NCBI RefSeq assembly: GCF_013179285.1
Contig: NZ_WVNW01000001.1
Span: 1,240,001 to 1,304,000, forward strand
Direction: 5' to 3'
DNA: 64,000 nt
From: Roseobacter sp. HKCCD6576-2
GTDB lineage: Bacteria > Pseudomonadota > Alphaproteobacteria > Rhodobacterales > Rhodobacteraceae
Below the pieces are notes generated by a model. The model saw only the letters and a program-made list of their open reading frames with translations, was not told where the DNA came from and did not search any database. Positions 14,863 to 23,854 of the stretch are shown here, one piece after another; position 1 is the stretch's first letter, and each line of letters starts with the position of its first letter. The position numbers and the translations under genes were made by a program.

Positions 14863-16326
14863 ATGAGCAAAGTGATCAAGGGCGGCACAATTGTCACCGC
14901 CGACCGTCAGTTCAAAGCCGATGTGCTGATCGAAGGCGAGAAGATCGCTGAGATTGGTGAGAACCTCACCGGCGACGAGGTGATCGACGCAGAGGGCGCT
15001 CATGTCATCCCCGGCGGTATCGATCCGCACACCCATCTGGAAATGCCGTTTATGGGCACCACGGCGGCGGAAACCTTCGAGTCCGGTACCTTTGCGGCGG
15101 CGGCTGGAGGGACGACGATGTTGGTCGATTTCTGCCTGCCCGGTGAGGATGGCAGCTTGCTCACCGCGCTTGATGAGTGGGATCGGAAGTCGAAAGATCA
15201 GATATGCACCGACATCTCGTACCACATGGCCATCACCGATTGGAATGAAAGCATTTTCAATGAGATGGAGGCCGTTGTTAAAGAGCGCGGCGTGAACACG
15301 TTCAAGCATTTCATGGCCTATAAGGGCGCGTTGATGGTGGAGGATGACGAGATGTATGCCTCCTTCAAGCGCTGTGCTGAGCTAGGAGCGTTGCCGCTGG
15401 TCCACGCGGAAAACGGCGATATCGTCCAGGAGTTGCAGAACAAATACCTGGCCGAAGGTGTGACAGGCCCCGAGGGGCACGCTTATTCTCGCCCGCCTGA
15501 GGTCGAAGGGGAGGCCGCGAACCGGGCGATTATGATCGCGGATGCCGCAGGCACGCCGCTCTATATCGTGCATGTTAGCTGCGAGCAGGCGCATGAGGCG
15601 ATCCGGCGGGCCCGGCAAAAGGGCATGCGGGTTTATGGCGAGCCGTTGATCCAGCATCTGACCTTGGATGAGACGGAATATTTCAACAAAGACTGGCAAT
15701 ATGCGGCGCGGCGCGTGATGTCGCCGCCTTTCCGGTCAAAGGACCACCAAGACTCGCTTTGGGCGGGTTTGTCAGCGGGCTCTTTGCAGGTTGTGGCGAC
15801 GGATCATGCGGCGTTCACTGATGAGCAAAAGCGGATGGGGTTGGACAATTTCACGACGATCCCGAACGGAACCGGCGGGCTTGAGGAACGCATGGCGATG
15901 CTCTGGACGCGAGGGGTTGAGACTGGCCGTCTGACACCTGAGGAGTTTGTGGCGGTGACCTCCTCCAACATCGCGAAAATCCTGAACATCTACCCGATGA
16001 AGGGCGCTTTGGTGCCTGGCGCGGATGCCGATGTCGTGGTTTGGGATCCGACGATTTCCAAGACCGTGCATGTGAGCACCCAGAAATCCATCATTGATTA
16101 CAATGTTTTCGAGGGCATGGAGGTGACGGCGCAGCCCCGCTACACGCTCTCCCGGGGCGATGTGATCTGGGCTTATGGTCAGAACTCACAGCCGCAGCCG
16201 GGGCGCGGCCGATTTGTGAAACGCTCACCATATGCCAGTGCGTCCAAGGCGCTCAGCAAATGGAAATCGCTGAACACGCCGCGGAAGATCGAGCGTAATC
16301 CAATGAACATTCCGAGCGGGGTGTGA
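14863..16326 (+). CDS. hydA: Dihydropyrimidinase (D-hydantoinase)
   Basis: This enzyme hydrolyses dihydrouracil/dihydrothymine to N-carbamoyl-beta-amino acids, step two of the pathway. The 487-residue amidohydrolase has the metal motif GGIDPHTHLEMPF, carbamylated Lys154 in HFMAYKGAL, LVHAENGD and IVHVSCEQAHEA, TDHAAFT, and the substrate loop TTIPNGTGGLEERMAML. Length and motif order are standard for the dihydropyrimidinase group. AAAGGGGAGAG precedes the ATG. It overlaps the downstream ABC ATPase start. Confidence 0.96.
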   Translation: MSKVIKGGTIVTADRQFKADVLIEGEKIAEIGENLTGDEVIDAEGAHVIPGGIDPHTHLEMPFMGTTAAETFESGTFAAAAGGTTMLVDFCLPGEDGSLLTALDEWDRKSKDQICTDISYHMAITDWNESIFNEMEAVVKERGVNTFKHFMAYKGALMVEDDEMYASFKRCAELGALPLVHAENGDIVQELQNKYLAEGVTGPEGHAYSRPPEVEGEAANRAIMIADAAGTPLYIVHVSCEQAHEAIRRARQKGMRVYGEPLIQHLTLDETEYFNKDWQYAARRVMSPPFRSKDHQDSLWAGLSAGSLQVVATDHAAFTDEQKRMGLDNFTTIPNGTGGLEERMAMLWTRGVETGRLTPEEFVAVTSSNIAKILNIYPMKGALVPGADADVVVWDPTISKTVHVSTQKSIIDYNVFEGMEVTAQPRYTLSRGDVIWAYGQNSQPQPGRGRFVKRSPYASASKALSKWKSLNTPRKIERNPMNIPSGV

Positions 16327-17147
16327 TGGCGGGCGAGGCAGCACATCGGATGGTGAGTACCCAGACGCAATCCCCCGTGATTGAAGCGAAAAGCCTTGAT
16401 CTCACCTTCCAAACCAATGACGGCCCGGTCCAGGCGTTAAAAGACGTCAATCTGACGATCAACAAAGGTGAATTTGTCAGCTTCATCGGGCCGTCTGGCT
16501 GCGGTAAGACCACGTTTCTGAGAGTCGTGGCCGCGCTGGAGCACCCAACGGGCGGCGAGATCACTGTGAACGGGATGAGCCCCGATGAGGCGCGGCGCCA
16601 GAGGGCTTATGGCTATGTGTTTCAGGCCGCGGGGCTTTATCCGTGGCGGACGATTGAAAAGAACATCAAGCTGCCGCTGGAGATCATGGGGTTCAGTGCC
16701 TCGGAACAAGCGGAACGTGTAAAGAACGTTCTGCAATTGGTCGATCTCGAAGGGTTTGGCAAGAAGTACCCCTGGCAACTATCCGGCGGCATGCAGCAAC
16801 GGGCGAGTATCGCGCGGGCGCTGGCCTTTGATGCTGATCTGCTGTTGATGGACGAGCCTTTTGGGGCGTTGGATGAAATCGTCCGCGACCATTTGAATGA
16901 GCAGCTGCTCGACCTTTGGGCGCGGACGGAGAAGACGATTGGTTTCGTGACCCACTCGATCCCCGAAGCGGTCTATCTTAGCACCAAGATCGTTGTGATG
17001 TCGCCCCGGCCCGGGCGGATCACAGACGTGATCGAGAGCGATTTGCCGAAGGAGCGCCCGCTCGATATTCGCGACACGCCAGAGTTTCTGGCCATTGCCC
17101 ATCGGGTGCGCGAGGGGTTGCGCGCGGGGCATGCTTATGACGACTGA
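16326..17147 (+). CDS. ABC transporter ATP-binding protein (nitrate/sulfonate/taurine-type)
   Basis: A 273-residue ATPase of the SsuB/TauB/ThiZ class. Walker A GPSGCGKTT at residues 55-63, Q-loop YVFQAAGLYPWRT, signature LSGGMQQRASIARAL, Walker B LLLMDEPFGALDE and H-loop VTHSIPEAVYLS. The ATG overlaps the hydantoinase stop (TGATG). It energises uptake together with the two permeases and binding protein downstream; a pyrimidine or dihydropyrimidine/hydantoin substrate is inferred from context. Confidence 0.94.
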   Translation: MAGEAAHRMVSTQTQSPVIEAKSLDLTFQTNDGPVQALKDVNLTINKGEFVSFIGPSGCGKTTFLRVVAALEHPTGGEITVNGMSPDEARRQRAYGYVFQAAGLYPWRTIEKNIKLPLEIMGFSASEQAERVKNVLQLVDLEGFGKKYPWQLSGGMQQRASIARALAFDADLLLMDEPFGALDEIVRDHLNEQLLDLWARTEKTIGFVTHSIPEAVYLSTKIVVMSPRPGRITDVIESDLPKERPLDIRDTPEFLAIAHRVREGLRAGHAYDD

Positions 17148-17580
17148 GGCCATCTCCATACGGCGCGCCGAGATCGGCGATGTCCCGGCCTGCGCGGCGG
17201 TGGCCAACTGGTGGATTGACGACACAGATTGGTTGCCGCGCGATTATCCGCCCGAGGCCATCGAGGGGATGATCCGCGACGCGTTGCCGACCCGCGAGAT
17301 TTGGGTCGCGGGTGATCCGGTGGAGGCGTATCTGTCCTATGATCCCGAAAAGAAACGCGTCGGCGCATTGTTTTGCCGCCATGGTGGGCGCGGCGTTGGA
17401 AAGGCGCTTATGGATCGGGTGAAAGAGGGGCAGGATTATCTTTGGCTGACCACCCATGAACCCAATCTCCGGGCGCAGAAATTCTATATCCGCGAAGGCT
17501 TTACGGAGGTGGAGCGGTTTATACCCGAGCCGCCGGAGACCGTACGCGAGGTGAAGATGGAGTGGCGCGCCAATGACTGA
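17137..17580 (+). CDS. GNAT-family N-acetyltransferase embedded in the transporter operon
   Basis: A 147-residue GNAT-fold protein: ISIRRAEIGDVPACAAVANW at the start, the acetyl-CoA loop HGGRGVGKALMDRVKEG, and NLRAQKFYIREGFTEVERF at the end. It starts inside the ABC ATPase gene (ATG 17137; ATG 17131 also possible) and its stop overlaps the next permease, so it is tightly coupled. The substrate is unknown; acetylation of a beta-amino acid or a toxic intermediate would fit the location. Confidence 0.88.
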   Translation: MTTEAISIRRAEIGDVPACAAVANWWIDDTDWLPRDYPPEAIEGMIRDALPTREIWVAGDPVEAYLSYDPEKKRVGALFCRHGGRGVGKALMDRVKEGQDYLWLTTHEPNLRAQKFYIREGFTEVERFIPEPPETVREVKMEWRAND

Positions 17581-18535
17581 CGTCGCCCAAGCCAGACACG
17601 CTTCAACCGGCCGGAGCCTTCTTGGCCGAAGCGTCGCCGGGGCTGTGCATCACGTGATGCCGGTATTGGTCGTGGTCGCCTGTATCGTCGCGTTTTGGTA
17701 TGCCGCCAGCGTCGGCATGAACCGGGCCTGGACCCTGGATCAGGCAGAACGCGCTGGGGTGGAACTCAGCGCAGGCGAGGTGATCGCCGATGCGATGAAC
17801 CAAGAACGGCCGGTATTGCCGACCCCGCATCAGGTCTTTGCAGAGCTTTGGAATACAACGGCGGGGGAGGCGATGTTCCGCGAGCGGCGGGGCGAGTTGC
17901 GCGGCAATCCGCGCTCGCTGTTCTTCCATGCGTATCAGACCCTTGCGCCGACCCTGCTCGGCTTTCTCTTCGGCACTGGGCTGGGCATTCTTCTGGCGGT
18001 TGGCATCGTCCATAACCGTGCCATGGATATGTCGGTGATGCCCTGGGCGATTGCATCGCAGACCATCCCGATCTTGGCCATCGCGCCGATGGTGATTGTG
18101 GTGCTCAATTCCATCGGGGTAGAGGGGCTGCTGCCGAAGTCCCTGATCTCGGCTTATCTGAGTTTCTTCCCTGTGGTGGTTGGCATGGTGAAAGGGCTAC
18201 GCAGCCCCGGCCCGATGGATTTGGACCTGCTGAAAACCTATTCGGCCAGTCACGCTGCGACCTTCTGGAAACTGCGTCTGCCCGCCTCAGCGCCGTTTCT
18301 GTTCACCTCGTTGAAGGTCGCCATCGCGGCGGCGCTGGTCGGGGCGATTGTCGCGGAGCTGCCGACAGGCGCTCGGTTTGGGCTCGGCGCGCGGCTGCTG
18401 ACCGGGAGCTACTATGGGCAGACGATCCAAATCTGGTCGGCGCTTTTCATGGCGGCGATCTGCGCGGCGGTGCTGGTTGGCGGGCTGGGTTTGATTGAGC
18501 GGTTGACCTTGAAGCGGATGGGGATGGCGCGATGA
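17573..18535 (+). CDS. ABC transporter permease 1
   Basis: A 320-residue binding-protein-dependent permease of the SsuC/TauC/ThiX type, with about six membrane segments and the EAA-like loop reading LLKTYSASHAATFWKLRLPA. A periplasmic insertion of about 90 residues sits between the first two membrane segments, longer than in permease 2. It overlaps the GNAT gene upstream and permease 2 downstream (ATGA overlap at 18532-18535). Confidence 0.93.
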   Translation: MTDVAQARHASTGRSLLGRSVAGAVHHVMPVLVVVACIVAFWYAASVGMNRAWTLDQAERAGVELSAGEVIADAMNQERPVLPTPHQVFAELWNTTAGEAMFRERRGELRGNPRSLFFHAYQTLAPTLLGFLFGTGLGILLAVGIVHNRAMDMSVMPWAIASQTIPILAIAPMVIVVLNSIGVEGLLPKSLISAYLSFFPVVVGMVKGLRSPGPMDLDLLKTYSASHAATFWKLRLPASAPFLFTSLKVAIAAALVGAIVAELPTGARFGLGARLLTGSYYGQTIQIWSALFMAAICAAVLVGGLGLIERLTLKRMGMAR

Positions 18536-19443
18536 CGGGGATTATGCGCAACCCCTTGATCGGGCCCGTTGTTGCGGCATTGGTGGTGTTTGTCGGCTTA
18601 ATGACGGACCAGGGTCTGGGGCTGATCCTCGCGGTTTGGCTTCTCGCTTGGGGGATGAACATCTGGCTTTCTGCCGATGGGCGCGGGGCGGTTGGACGGT
18701 TTCTGGTGCCGGTACTCTTTGGCGTGACCTTGCTTGTGCTTTGGGAGATGGCCGTTCGTCTTTATGAGATTTCGCCTGTTATTTTGCCCGCACCCTCGGC
18801 GATCTGGGTGCGGCTGATTTCTTCAACCGATGTGCTTTGGGCCGATTTCATCCAGACCATCGTGAAGGGCGCGATGTCGGGATATGTGATGGGCTGCGCG
18901 GCGGCCTTCGCCGTGGCCTTGGCCGTGGATCGGTCGAATTTCCTGCAACGCGGCCTCTTGCCGGTGGGCAATTTCATCGCGGCGCTGCCGATTGTCGGCA
19001 CCGCGCCGATCCTGGTGATGTGGTACGGGTTCGGCTGGCAATCGAAGGCCGCTGTGGTCGTCGTGATGGTGTTCTTCCCAATGCTGGTGAACACGGTGCA
19101 GGGCTTGAAGGCCAGCGAGGTGATGCAGCGCGACCTGATGCGGACCTATGCGGCAAGTTATTGGCAGACGCTTTTCAAGCTGCGGCTGCCAGCGGCCATG
19201 CCCTTCATCTTCAACGGGTTGAAAATCTGCACAACCCTTGCGCTGATCGGGGCGATTGTGGCGGAATTTTTTGGCTCACCCACTGTTGGCATGGGCTTTC
19301 GGATAAAAATCGAGGTGGGGCGGCTGGCCATGGATATGGTCTGGTCATCGATCACCGTGGCCGCATTGGCCGGGACGGGGTTTTATGGGTTGATGGCCCT
19401 GGCGGAGAAGAGGCTGACCTTCTGGCATCCGTCGCAACGGTAA
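18532..19443 (+). CDS. ABC transporter permease 2
   Basis: A 303-residue permease paralogous to its neighbour. The cytoplasmic ATPase-contact loop reads DLMRTYAASYWQTLFKLRLP. About six to seven membrane segments. A heterodimeric permease pair of this kind is typical of pyrimidine-precursor (ThiXYZ-like) and related uptake systems. Confidence 0.93.
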   Translation: MTGIMRNPLIGPVVAALVVFVGLMTDQGLGLILAVWLLAWGMNIWLSADGRGAVGRFLVPVLFGVTLLVLWEMAVRLYEISPVILPAPSAIWVRLISSTDVLWADFIQTIVKGAMSGYVMGCAAAFAVALAVDRSNFLQRGLLPVGNFIAALPIVGTAPILVMWYGFGWQSKAAVVVVMVFFPMLVNTVQGLKASEVMQRDLMRTYAASYWQTLFKLRLPAAMPFIFNGLKICTTLALIGAIVAEFFGSPTVGMGFRIKIEVGRLAMDMVWSSITVAALAGTGFYGLMALAEKRLTFWHPSQR

Positions 19444-19500
19444 AGAGTGATAAGAAACGCACCAACAGAGATAACAACGAACCAACTTGGAGGGAAAACA

Positions 19501-20484
19501 ATGAAAAAACTGATGACATCCGCGCTGGCGCTCGGCCTGGCCACGGGCGCCGCGGCGGCTGACGAGGTGACGCTGCAACTGCAATGGGTCACGCAGGCGC
19601 AATTCGCGGGCTATTATGTGGCGCTCGAGAATGGCTATTACGACGATGAAGGGCTCGATGTGACGATCCAGCCCGGCGGCCCTGACATCGCACCACCGCA
19701 GGTGCTCGCCGGCGGTGGCGCTGATGTGATGCTGAACTGGATGCCCTCGGCACTTGCTGCGCGGGAGCGTGGTCTGCCGGTGGTGAACATCGCGCAGCCC
19801 TTCGCGTCCTCGGGGCTGATGCTGACCTGTTGGGCCGATGCGGGTATTGAAGAGCCTGCTGACCTGGCCGGTCGGACCATCGGCGTGTGGTTCTTCGGCA
19901 ATGAATACCCGTTCCTGAGCTGGATGAGCCAGTTGGGCATCTCGACCGAAGGTGGCGAGGACGGCGTGACGGTGCTGCAGCAGGGTTTCAACGTTGATCC
20001 GCTCTTGCAGCGTCAGGCCGATTGCATCTCGACCATGACCTATAACGAGTATTGGCAGGTGATCGATGCGGGCGTGAGCCCAGATGATCTGATCACGTTC
20101 AAATATGAGGATCAGGGCGTCGCGACGCTGGAAGACGGGATGTGGGTTCTGGAAGAGAACCTGGAAGACCCAGAATTCGTCGACCGGATGGTGCGGTTTG
20201 TCCGGGCCTCGATGGAAGGCTGGAAATGGGCCGAAGCAAACCCGGATGAGGCGGCGCTGATCGTGCTCGATTATGACGAGACCGGCGCGCAGACCGAAGA
20301 GCACCAGACCCGGATGATGGGCGAGGTGGCTTTGCTGACTGCGGGCTCCAATGGGGCGCTGGACGAGGCTGCTTATGAGCGGACCGTCGCCACGCTTCTT
20401 GCCGGAGGCTCTGACCCAGTCATTACCGCCGCGCCCGAAGGGGCCTGGACCCATGTGATTACCGACCAAGCGCTGAGCGAGTAA
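19501..20484 (+). CDS. ABC transporter substrate-binding protein (NMT1/THI5-like)
   Basis: A 327-residue periplasmic binding protein with a Sec signal peptide (about residues 1-19, ending in Ala-rich TGAAAA). The mature part begins VTLQLQWVTQAQFAGYYVAL, the classic NMT1/THI5 signature of hydroxymethylpyrimidine-like binders, followed by YYDDEGLDVTIQPGGPDI. The family binds pyrimidine precursors, so the operon context points to uracil/thymine breakdown compounds or hydantoins. GAGGGAAAAC precedes ATG 19501. It is last in the operon. Confidence 0.93.
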   Translation: MKKLMTSALALGLATGAAAADEVTLQLQWVTQAQFAGYYVALENGYYDDEGLDVTIQPGGPDIAPPQVLAGGGADVMLNWMPSALAARERGLPVVNIAQPFASSGLMLTCWADAGIEEPADLAGRTIGVWFFGNEYPFLSWMSQLGISTEGGEDGVTVLQQGFNVDPLLQRQADCISTMTYNEYWQVIDAGVSPDDLITFKYEDQGVATLEDGMWVLEENLEDPEFVDRMVRFVRASMEGWKWAEANPDEAALIVLDYDETGAQTEEHQTRMMGEVALLTAGSNGALDEAAYERTVATLLAGGSDPVITAAPEGAWTHVITDQALSE

Positions 20485-20508
20485 GCGTCGTTACATCTTG
20501 GCGACAGA

Positions 20509-20534
20509 GGGCCGTCCCATGCGAGGGGCGGCCC
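20509..20534 (+). terminator. Terminator hairpin after the pyrimidine operon
   Basis: GGGCCGTCCC at 20509-20518 pairs with GGGGCGGCCC at 20525-20534 (one G-U pair) across a 6-base loop. TTCTTCGTT follows, a modest U-rich tail. It lies 25 bases after the binding-protein gene. Confidence 0.75.
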
Positions 20535-20617
20535 TTCTTCGTTGAAAGTGGATTTTCTGGTGAACCGATTTCCGGTTTCGAGGCACCTTATCCCTGCAAG
20601 ACGGAAAGATAAGGCAG

Positions 20618-21169
20618 ATGAGACAGGCAGGCCGGATTTTTGAAGAGATGCTTGTGACGCAGGCCCAAGCCGGAGACCGGGCCGCGCTGGCGGAGATCGC
20701 AGAGTTGCGCGGACCTCGACTCTTGGCCCATGCAACCCGGCTCTTGGGCGACCGGGAGCTTGCGCGGGATGTGGTTCAGGAGGCCTGGGTCGAAATCTTA
20801 CGCGGCCTGCCGAAGCTGCGTGAACCTGTGGCCTTTCCGGCCTGGGCAACGCGGATCGTCACGCGGCGGGTGGCTCGACAGATCAAGACCCAGATCGCCG
20901 CGCGCGATTTGATGCGAGAGGCCGCAGTAGAGATGGCCGCTGAGGTTTCTGAGGCTGGCCCAGAAGCCGCGGATGCCCGTGCCATACGGGCGGCGATTGC
21001 GGCGTTGCCATCGGATCACGCGGCCACGGTAGCGCTGTTCTATCTCGAAGACATGAGTGTGGCCGAGGTGGCCATCGCACTCGATATCCCTGTGGGCACG
21101 GTTAAATCGCGGCTGGTCCATGCGCGGGCGAAACTGAAAGAGGCGTTGAAAGGAGAAGAGGATGAGTAA
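20618..21169 (+). CDS. ECF-type RNA polymerase sigma factor
   Basis: A 183-residue extracytoplasmic-function sigma factor. Region 2 shows LLGDRELARDVVQEAWVEIL and a W-A-T-R-I-V-T-R-R motif; region 4 shows ALPSDHAATVALFYLEDMSV and the HTH ending GTVKSRLVHARAKLKEAL. It overlaps the start of the next gene, a small membrane protein likely to be its anti-sigma partner. The regulon is unknown. Confidence 0.93.
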   Translation: MRQAGRIFEEMLVTQAQAGDRAALAEIAELRGPRLLAHATRLLGDRELARDVVQEAWVEILRGLPKLREPVAFPAWATRIVTRRVARQIKTQIAARDLMREAAVEMAAEVSEAGPEAADARAIRAAIAALPSDHAATVALFYLEDMSVAEVAIALDIPVGTVKSRLVHARAKLKEALKGEEDE

Positions 21170-21524
21170 GCTTGACCAACTGATCGAAGAGGCGCTGAGA
21201 ACGGAAGATCGCGCCATTTTGGAAGCGACCGAGGAACAAGGCTGGTTCCAACTGGGCCGGGCGCAGTTCCGGGGCAAATTGGGCTGGGTCACTTGGGTGG
21301 TGATGATTGTGCAAGTCGCGCTGTTTGTGATTGGTGCGTATTGCGCGGTGCAGTTCTTTGCCGCAGGTGACATGCTCCTGGCGTTGAAATGGGGCCTGCC
21401 CAGTACGGTGCTGATTTTGATGGCGCTGCAGATGAAATTGAGCCTCATGCCGCAGATCCAGGCCGACCGCGTGCTGCGCGAGTTGAAGCGCACGCAGTTG
21501 ATGCTGGCCGAACGGCGCGGCTGA
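21162..21524 (+). CDS. Small two-TM membrane protein, probable sigma-factor partner
   Basis: A 120-residue protein with two membrane helices at about 43-66 and 72-92 and cytoplasmic ends. The N-terminus, MSKLDQLIEEALRTED, resembles the helical segments by which membrane anti-sigma factors hold ECF sigmas. From memory, the layout fits the DUF6768 family found next to ECF sigmas in alphaproteobacteria. It overlaps the sigma gene by eight bases, which indicates co-translation. Anti-sigma function is inferred, not shown. Confidence 0.75.
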   Translation: MSKLDQLIEEALRTEDRAILEATEEQGWFQLGRAQFRGKLGWVTWVVMIVQVALFVIGAYCAVQFFAAGDMLLALKWGLPSTVLILMALQMKLSLMPQIQADRVLRELKRTQLMLAERRG

Positions 21525-21539
21525 CCCTGCACAGATTGA

Positions 21540-21571
21540 GACACCGCGCTTCCAAAGGGGCGCGCGGTGTC
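21540..21571 (+). terminator. Hairpin after the ECF sigma pair
   Basis: GACACCGCGC at 21540-21549 pairs exactly with GCGCGGTGTC at 21562-21571 across a 12-base loop. It starts 16 bases past the membrane-protein stop and has no T-tract. A terminator or 3'-end stabilising hairpin is likely. Confidence 0.55.
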
Positions 21572-21730
21572 GGCGCGAATGGGTCCTCAGTGGCGGCACC
21601 CTCTGAGAGTCATCGACTGCTCAAAGAGTACCTTTTGAGAGAGGCGGCCTCTGCGACGACGAGGGGCGTTGAGTTTGACGCCTCGGTCTGTAAAGGTTTT
21701 GACACCTTCGCAGGATCGTAGCAGGCCCCG

Positions 21731-23050
21731 ATGACGAAACCGCCCAGTTCGCACCGCCGCCACACCCTCACCGGGAGCCGCATTCGGGAGCGGCGCACGG
21801 TCATGGGTTTGAAGCAGACCGCATTGGCCGAGGCGGTGGGCATTTCGGCAAGCTATCTCAATCTGATCGAGCATAATCGGCGCCGGATCGGCGGGAAGCT
21901 CTTGATCGATTTGGCAAAACGGCTTGAGGTTGAGCCCGCCGCGTTGAGCGAAGGGGCCGATGCAACACTGTTCGATGCGCTACAGGGGGCGGCTGCGGAA
22001 ACGGCGACCAGCTTTGGCCCAACGCCTGAGACGGATCGGATTGACGAGATTGCGGGCCGGTTTCCGGGTTGGACCGGCTTGATCGCGGCGCAGCATAAGC
22101 GGATTGCCGGGTTAGAGGGGCTAGTCGATGGTCTGCATGACCGGTTGAGCCATGATCCGGTTCTGGCCGAGGCGATGCATGAAGTGCTCTCCACCGTTGC
22201 GGCGATCCGGTCCACGGCCGACATTCTTGTCCGTGAGCCGGACATTGAGCCGCAATGGCGCACACGGTTTCACCGCAACCTGCATGAAGAGGCGGAGCGG
22301 CTTTCGACCCGGGCGACAGCTATGTTGGCGCATTTTGAAGACCAAGGCCGCCGGAAAGGCACGCCATCGACGCCGCAAGAAACGGTCGAGGCGCTGTTTG
22401 ATGCGGCTGATCATCATTTTCCGACAATTGAGGCCGGAGGGGTGGCGGCGATCCCCACGCTTTTGGCAGACGCGCCCGGGATGGAGGATGAGGCCACGCG
22501 AGTCTTGGCCAACCAACTCTTGCAAGGCTACGCCGAAGACGCCGTGCGTCTGCCGATCAAACCATTCTTAGAAGCTGCCATTGCGGCCGAATTCGCGCCT
22601 GAGCCGCTTTTGCCAAAGGCAGGGGGGGATGTGGCGCTTGTCCTACGGCGCTTGGCGACGCTGCCGCGCAGCAGCGGCGCGCCAGCGCTCGGCCTGGCGG
22701 TATGCGATGCGGCGGGGGCATTGCTCTTCCGCCGCCGGATCAATGCCTTTTCAATCCCGCGCTTTGGGGCGGGCTGTCCGCTCTGGCCGCTCTATCACGC
22801 GCTGAGCCGTCCGATGGTGCCGGAGACCGCCATTTTGGACTTGCCCAACGGGGCGCAGTTTCAAGCCTGGGCGATTTGCCAGCCGATTGCGCCGGTGGGC
22901 TTTGGCACAGAGCCGGTGATGCGGGCGACGATGTTGCTCAAGCCCTTGGACGATGAGCAGTACAGGGATGCACAACCGGTTGGCCCTGGCTGCGCTGTCT
23001 GCCCGCGTGCCGAATGTGGTGCGCGGCGAGCGGCCAGTTTGGTGAGTTGA
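21731..23050 (+). CDS. ScfR-like XRE transcriptional regulator (DUF2083 family)
   Basis: A 439-residue regulator: an N-terminal XRE HTH (LKQTALAEAVGISASYLNLI), a helical middle part with TVAAIRSTADILV, and a C-terminal DUF2083 region ending in the cysteine motif PGCAVCPRAECGARR. ScfR/RamB-type proteins sense acyl-CoA or short-chain fatty acid status and control genes such as isocitrate lyase. Here it precedes a response regulator and a symporter-type sensor kinase, which suggests a carboxylate-responsive module. Confidence 0.88.
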   Translation: MTKPPSSHRRHTLTGSRIRERRTVMGLKQTALAEAVGISASYLNLIEHNRRRIGGKLLIDLAKRLEVEPAALSEGADATLFDALQGAAAETATSFGPTPETDRIDEIAGRFPGWTGLIAAQHKRIAGLEGLVDGLHDRLSHDPVLAEAMHEVLSTVAAIRSTADILVREPDIEPQWRTRFHRNLHEEAERLSTRATAMLAHFEDQGRRKGTPSTPQETVEALFDAADHHFPTIEAGGVAAIPTLLADAPGMEDEATRVLANQLLQGYAEDAVRLPIKPFLEAAIAAEFAPEPLLPKAGGDVALVLRRLATLPRSSGAPALGLAVCDAAGALLFRRRINAFSIPRFGAGCPLWPLYHALSRPMVPETAILDLPNGAQFQAWAICQPIAPVGFGTEPVMRATMLLKPLDDEQYRDAQPVGPGCAVCPRAECGARRAASLVS

Positions 23051-23134
23051 GGTCATGGGGCGGAGGCGTTTGACATTGCACCGAAATCGGGCAGTGTGAG
23101 AGTTGGGAGCGCCTGACCAGTGGAGGAGAGTGGT

Positions 23135-23542
23135 TTGGGCACGCGAGTCTTATTGGTCGAGGATGAGGCCAACATTCTGGAAGCCATCAGCTTTATCCTG
23201 TCGCGTGACGGATGGGAGGTGCATGGCCATGGCAATGGCGCAACCGCGCTGGACGCGGTGATGCGGGTCGAACCGGATGTGGTGGTGCTGGATGTTATGC
23301 TGCCCGGCCGGTCGGGCTTGGACATTCTGCGCGAGTTGCGAAGCGGTGCCGAAACCGAACATCTGCCGGTTCTGATGTTGACCGCGAAGGGGCAGGCCAA
23401 GGATCGCGATATGGCCTTGGCACTTGGCGCGAACGCCTATCTGACAAAACCGTTCTCCAATTCTGAAATGCTGGACACCTTACGTCATGTGGCTGGGAAA
23501 GACGGTGCCGACGAGGTCAGTGGTCAAGGGATCGCGTCGTGA
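23135..23542 (+). CDS. Single-domain response regulator
   Basis: A CheY-like receiver of about 135 residues with no output domain: acidic pocket LLVEDEANIL, phosphorylated Asp in VVVLDVMLPG, switch Thr in LMLTAKGQ and Lys in YLTKPFS. No ATG is available. TTG 23135 is chosen because GGAGGAG lies six bases upstream; GTG 23120 is the alternative. It is probably the partner of the histidine kinase at 23855. Confidence 0.9.
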   Translation: MGTRVLLVEDEANILEAISFILSRDGWEVHGHGNGATALDAVMRVEPDVVVLDVMLPGRSGLDILRELRSGAETEHLPVLMLTAKGQAKDRDMALALGANAYLTKPFSNSEMLDTLRHVAGKDGADEVSGQGIAS

Positions 23543-23853
23543 GCCGCGACAAACCCAATGGGACTGCGCCAGAGTCGCGCAAGGCTCTTAAGCAGCGCGT
23601 GTTTTTGGAGCGCCGAACCTATCGGCGGAACCGACTGCAAGATGCGGCCAAGTTGCTGCCGGTCTTGGGGGCGCTGATGTTTTTCGGGCCGGTCTTTATT
23701 CTCACCACCGATTCTGGTGTCGGTGGCGGCACCGCCCGTTGGCTTGTCTATTTCCTGGTGGTTTGGCTGATTTTGATTGGGGTGGCCGCCGGTTTGGCCG
23801 CGGCGCTGAACCGGATCACCCCGCGCGGCCCGGACCAGCCGGACGGTAGCTAA
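23539..23853 (+). CDS. Small membrane protein in the sensor kinase operon
   Basis: A 104-residue protein with a basic N-terminus (LERRTYRRNRLQDAAKLLPV) and two membrane helices at about 40-57 and 67-90. The GTG start overlaps the response regulator stop, and the next gene begins one base after its stop. Such small proteins commonly sit beside actP/symporter-type kinases. No specific function is recognised. Confidence 0.75.
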   Translation: MSRDKPNGTAPESRKALKQRVFLERRTYRRNRLQDAAKLLPVLGALMFFGPVFILTTDSGVGGGTARWLVYFLVVWLILIGVAAGLAAALNRITPRGPDQPDGS

Positions 23854-23854
23854 C

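Noticed and set aside
14158-15309. Long minus-strand open frame (383 codons)
   Set aside because: It is antisense to the amidase and hydantoinase genes, with no domain or ribosome-binding site; high-GC shadow.
19345-20469. Long minus-strand open frame (374 codons)
   Set aside because: It is antisense to the binding-protein gene, whose signal peptide and THI5/NMT1 motifs are clear.
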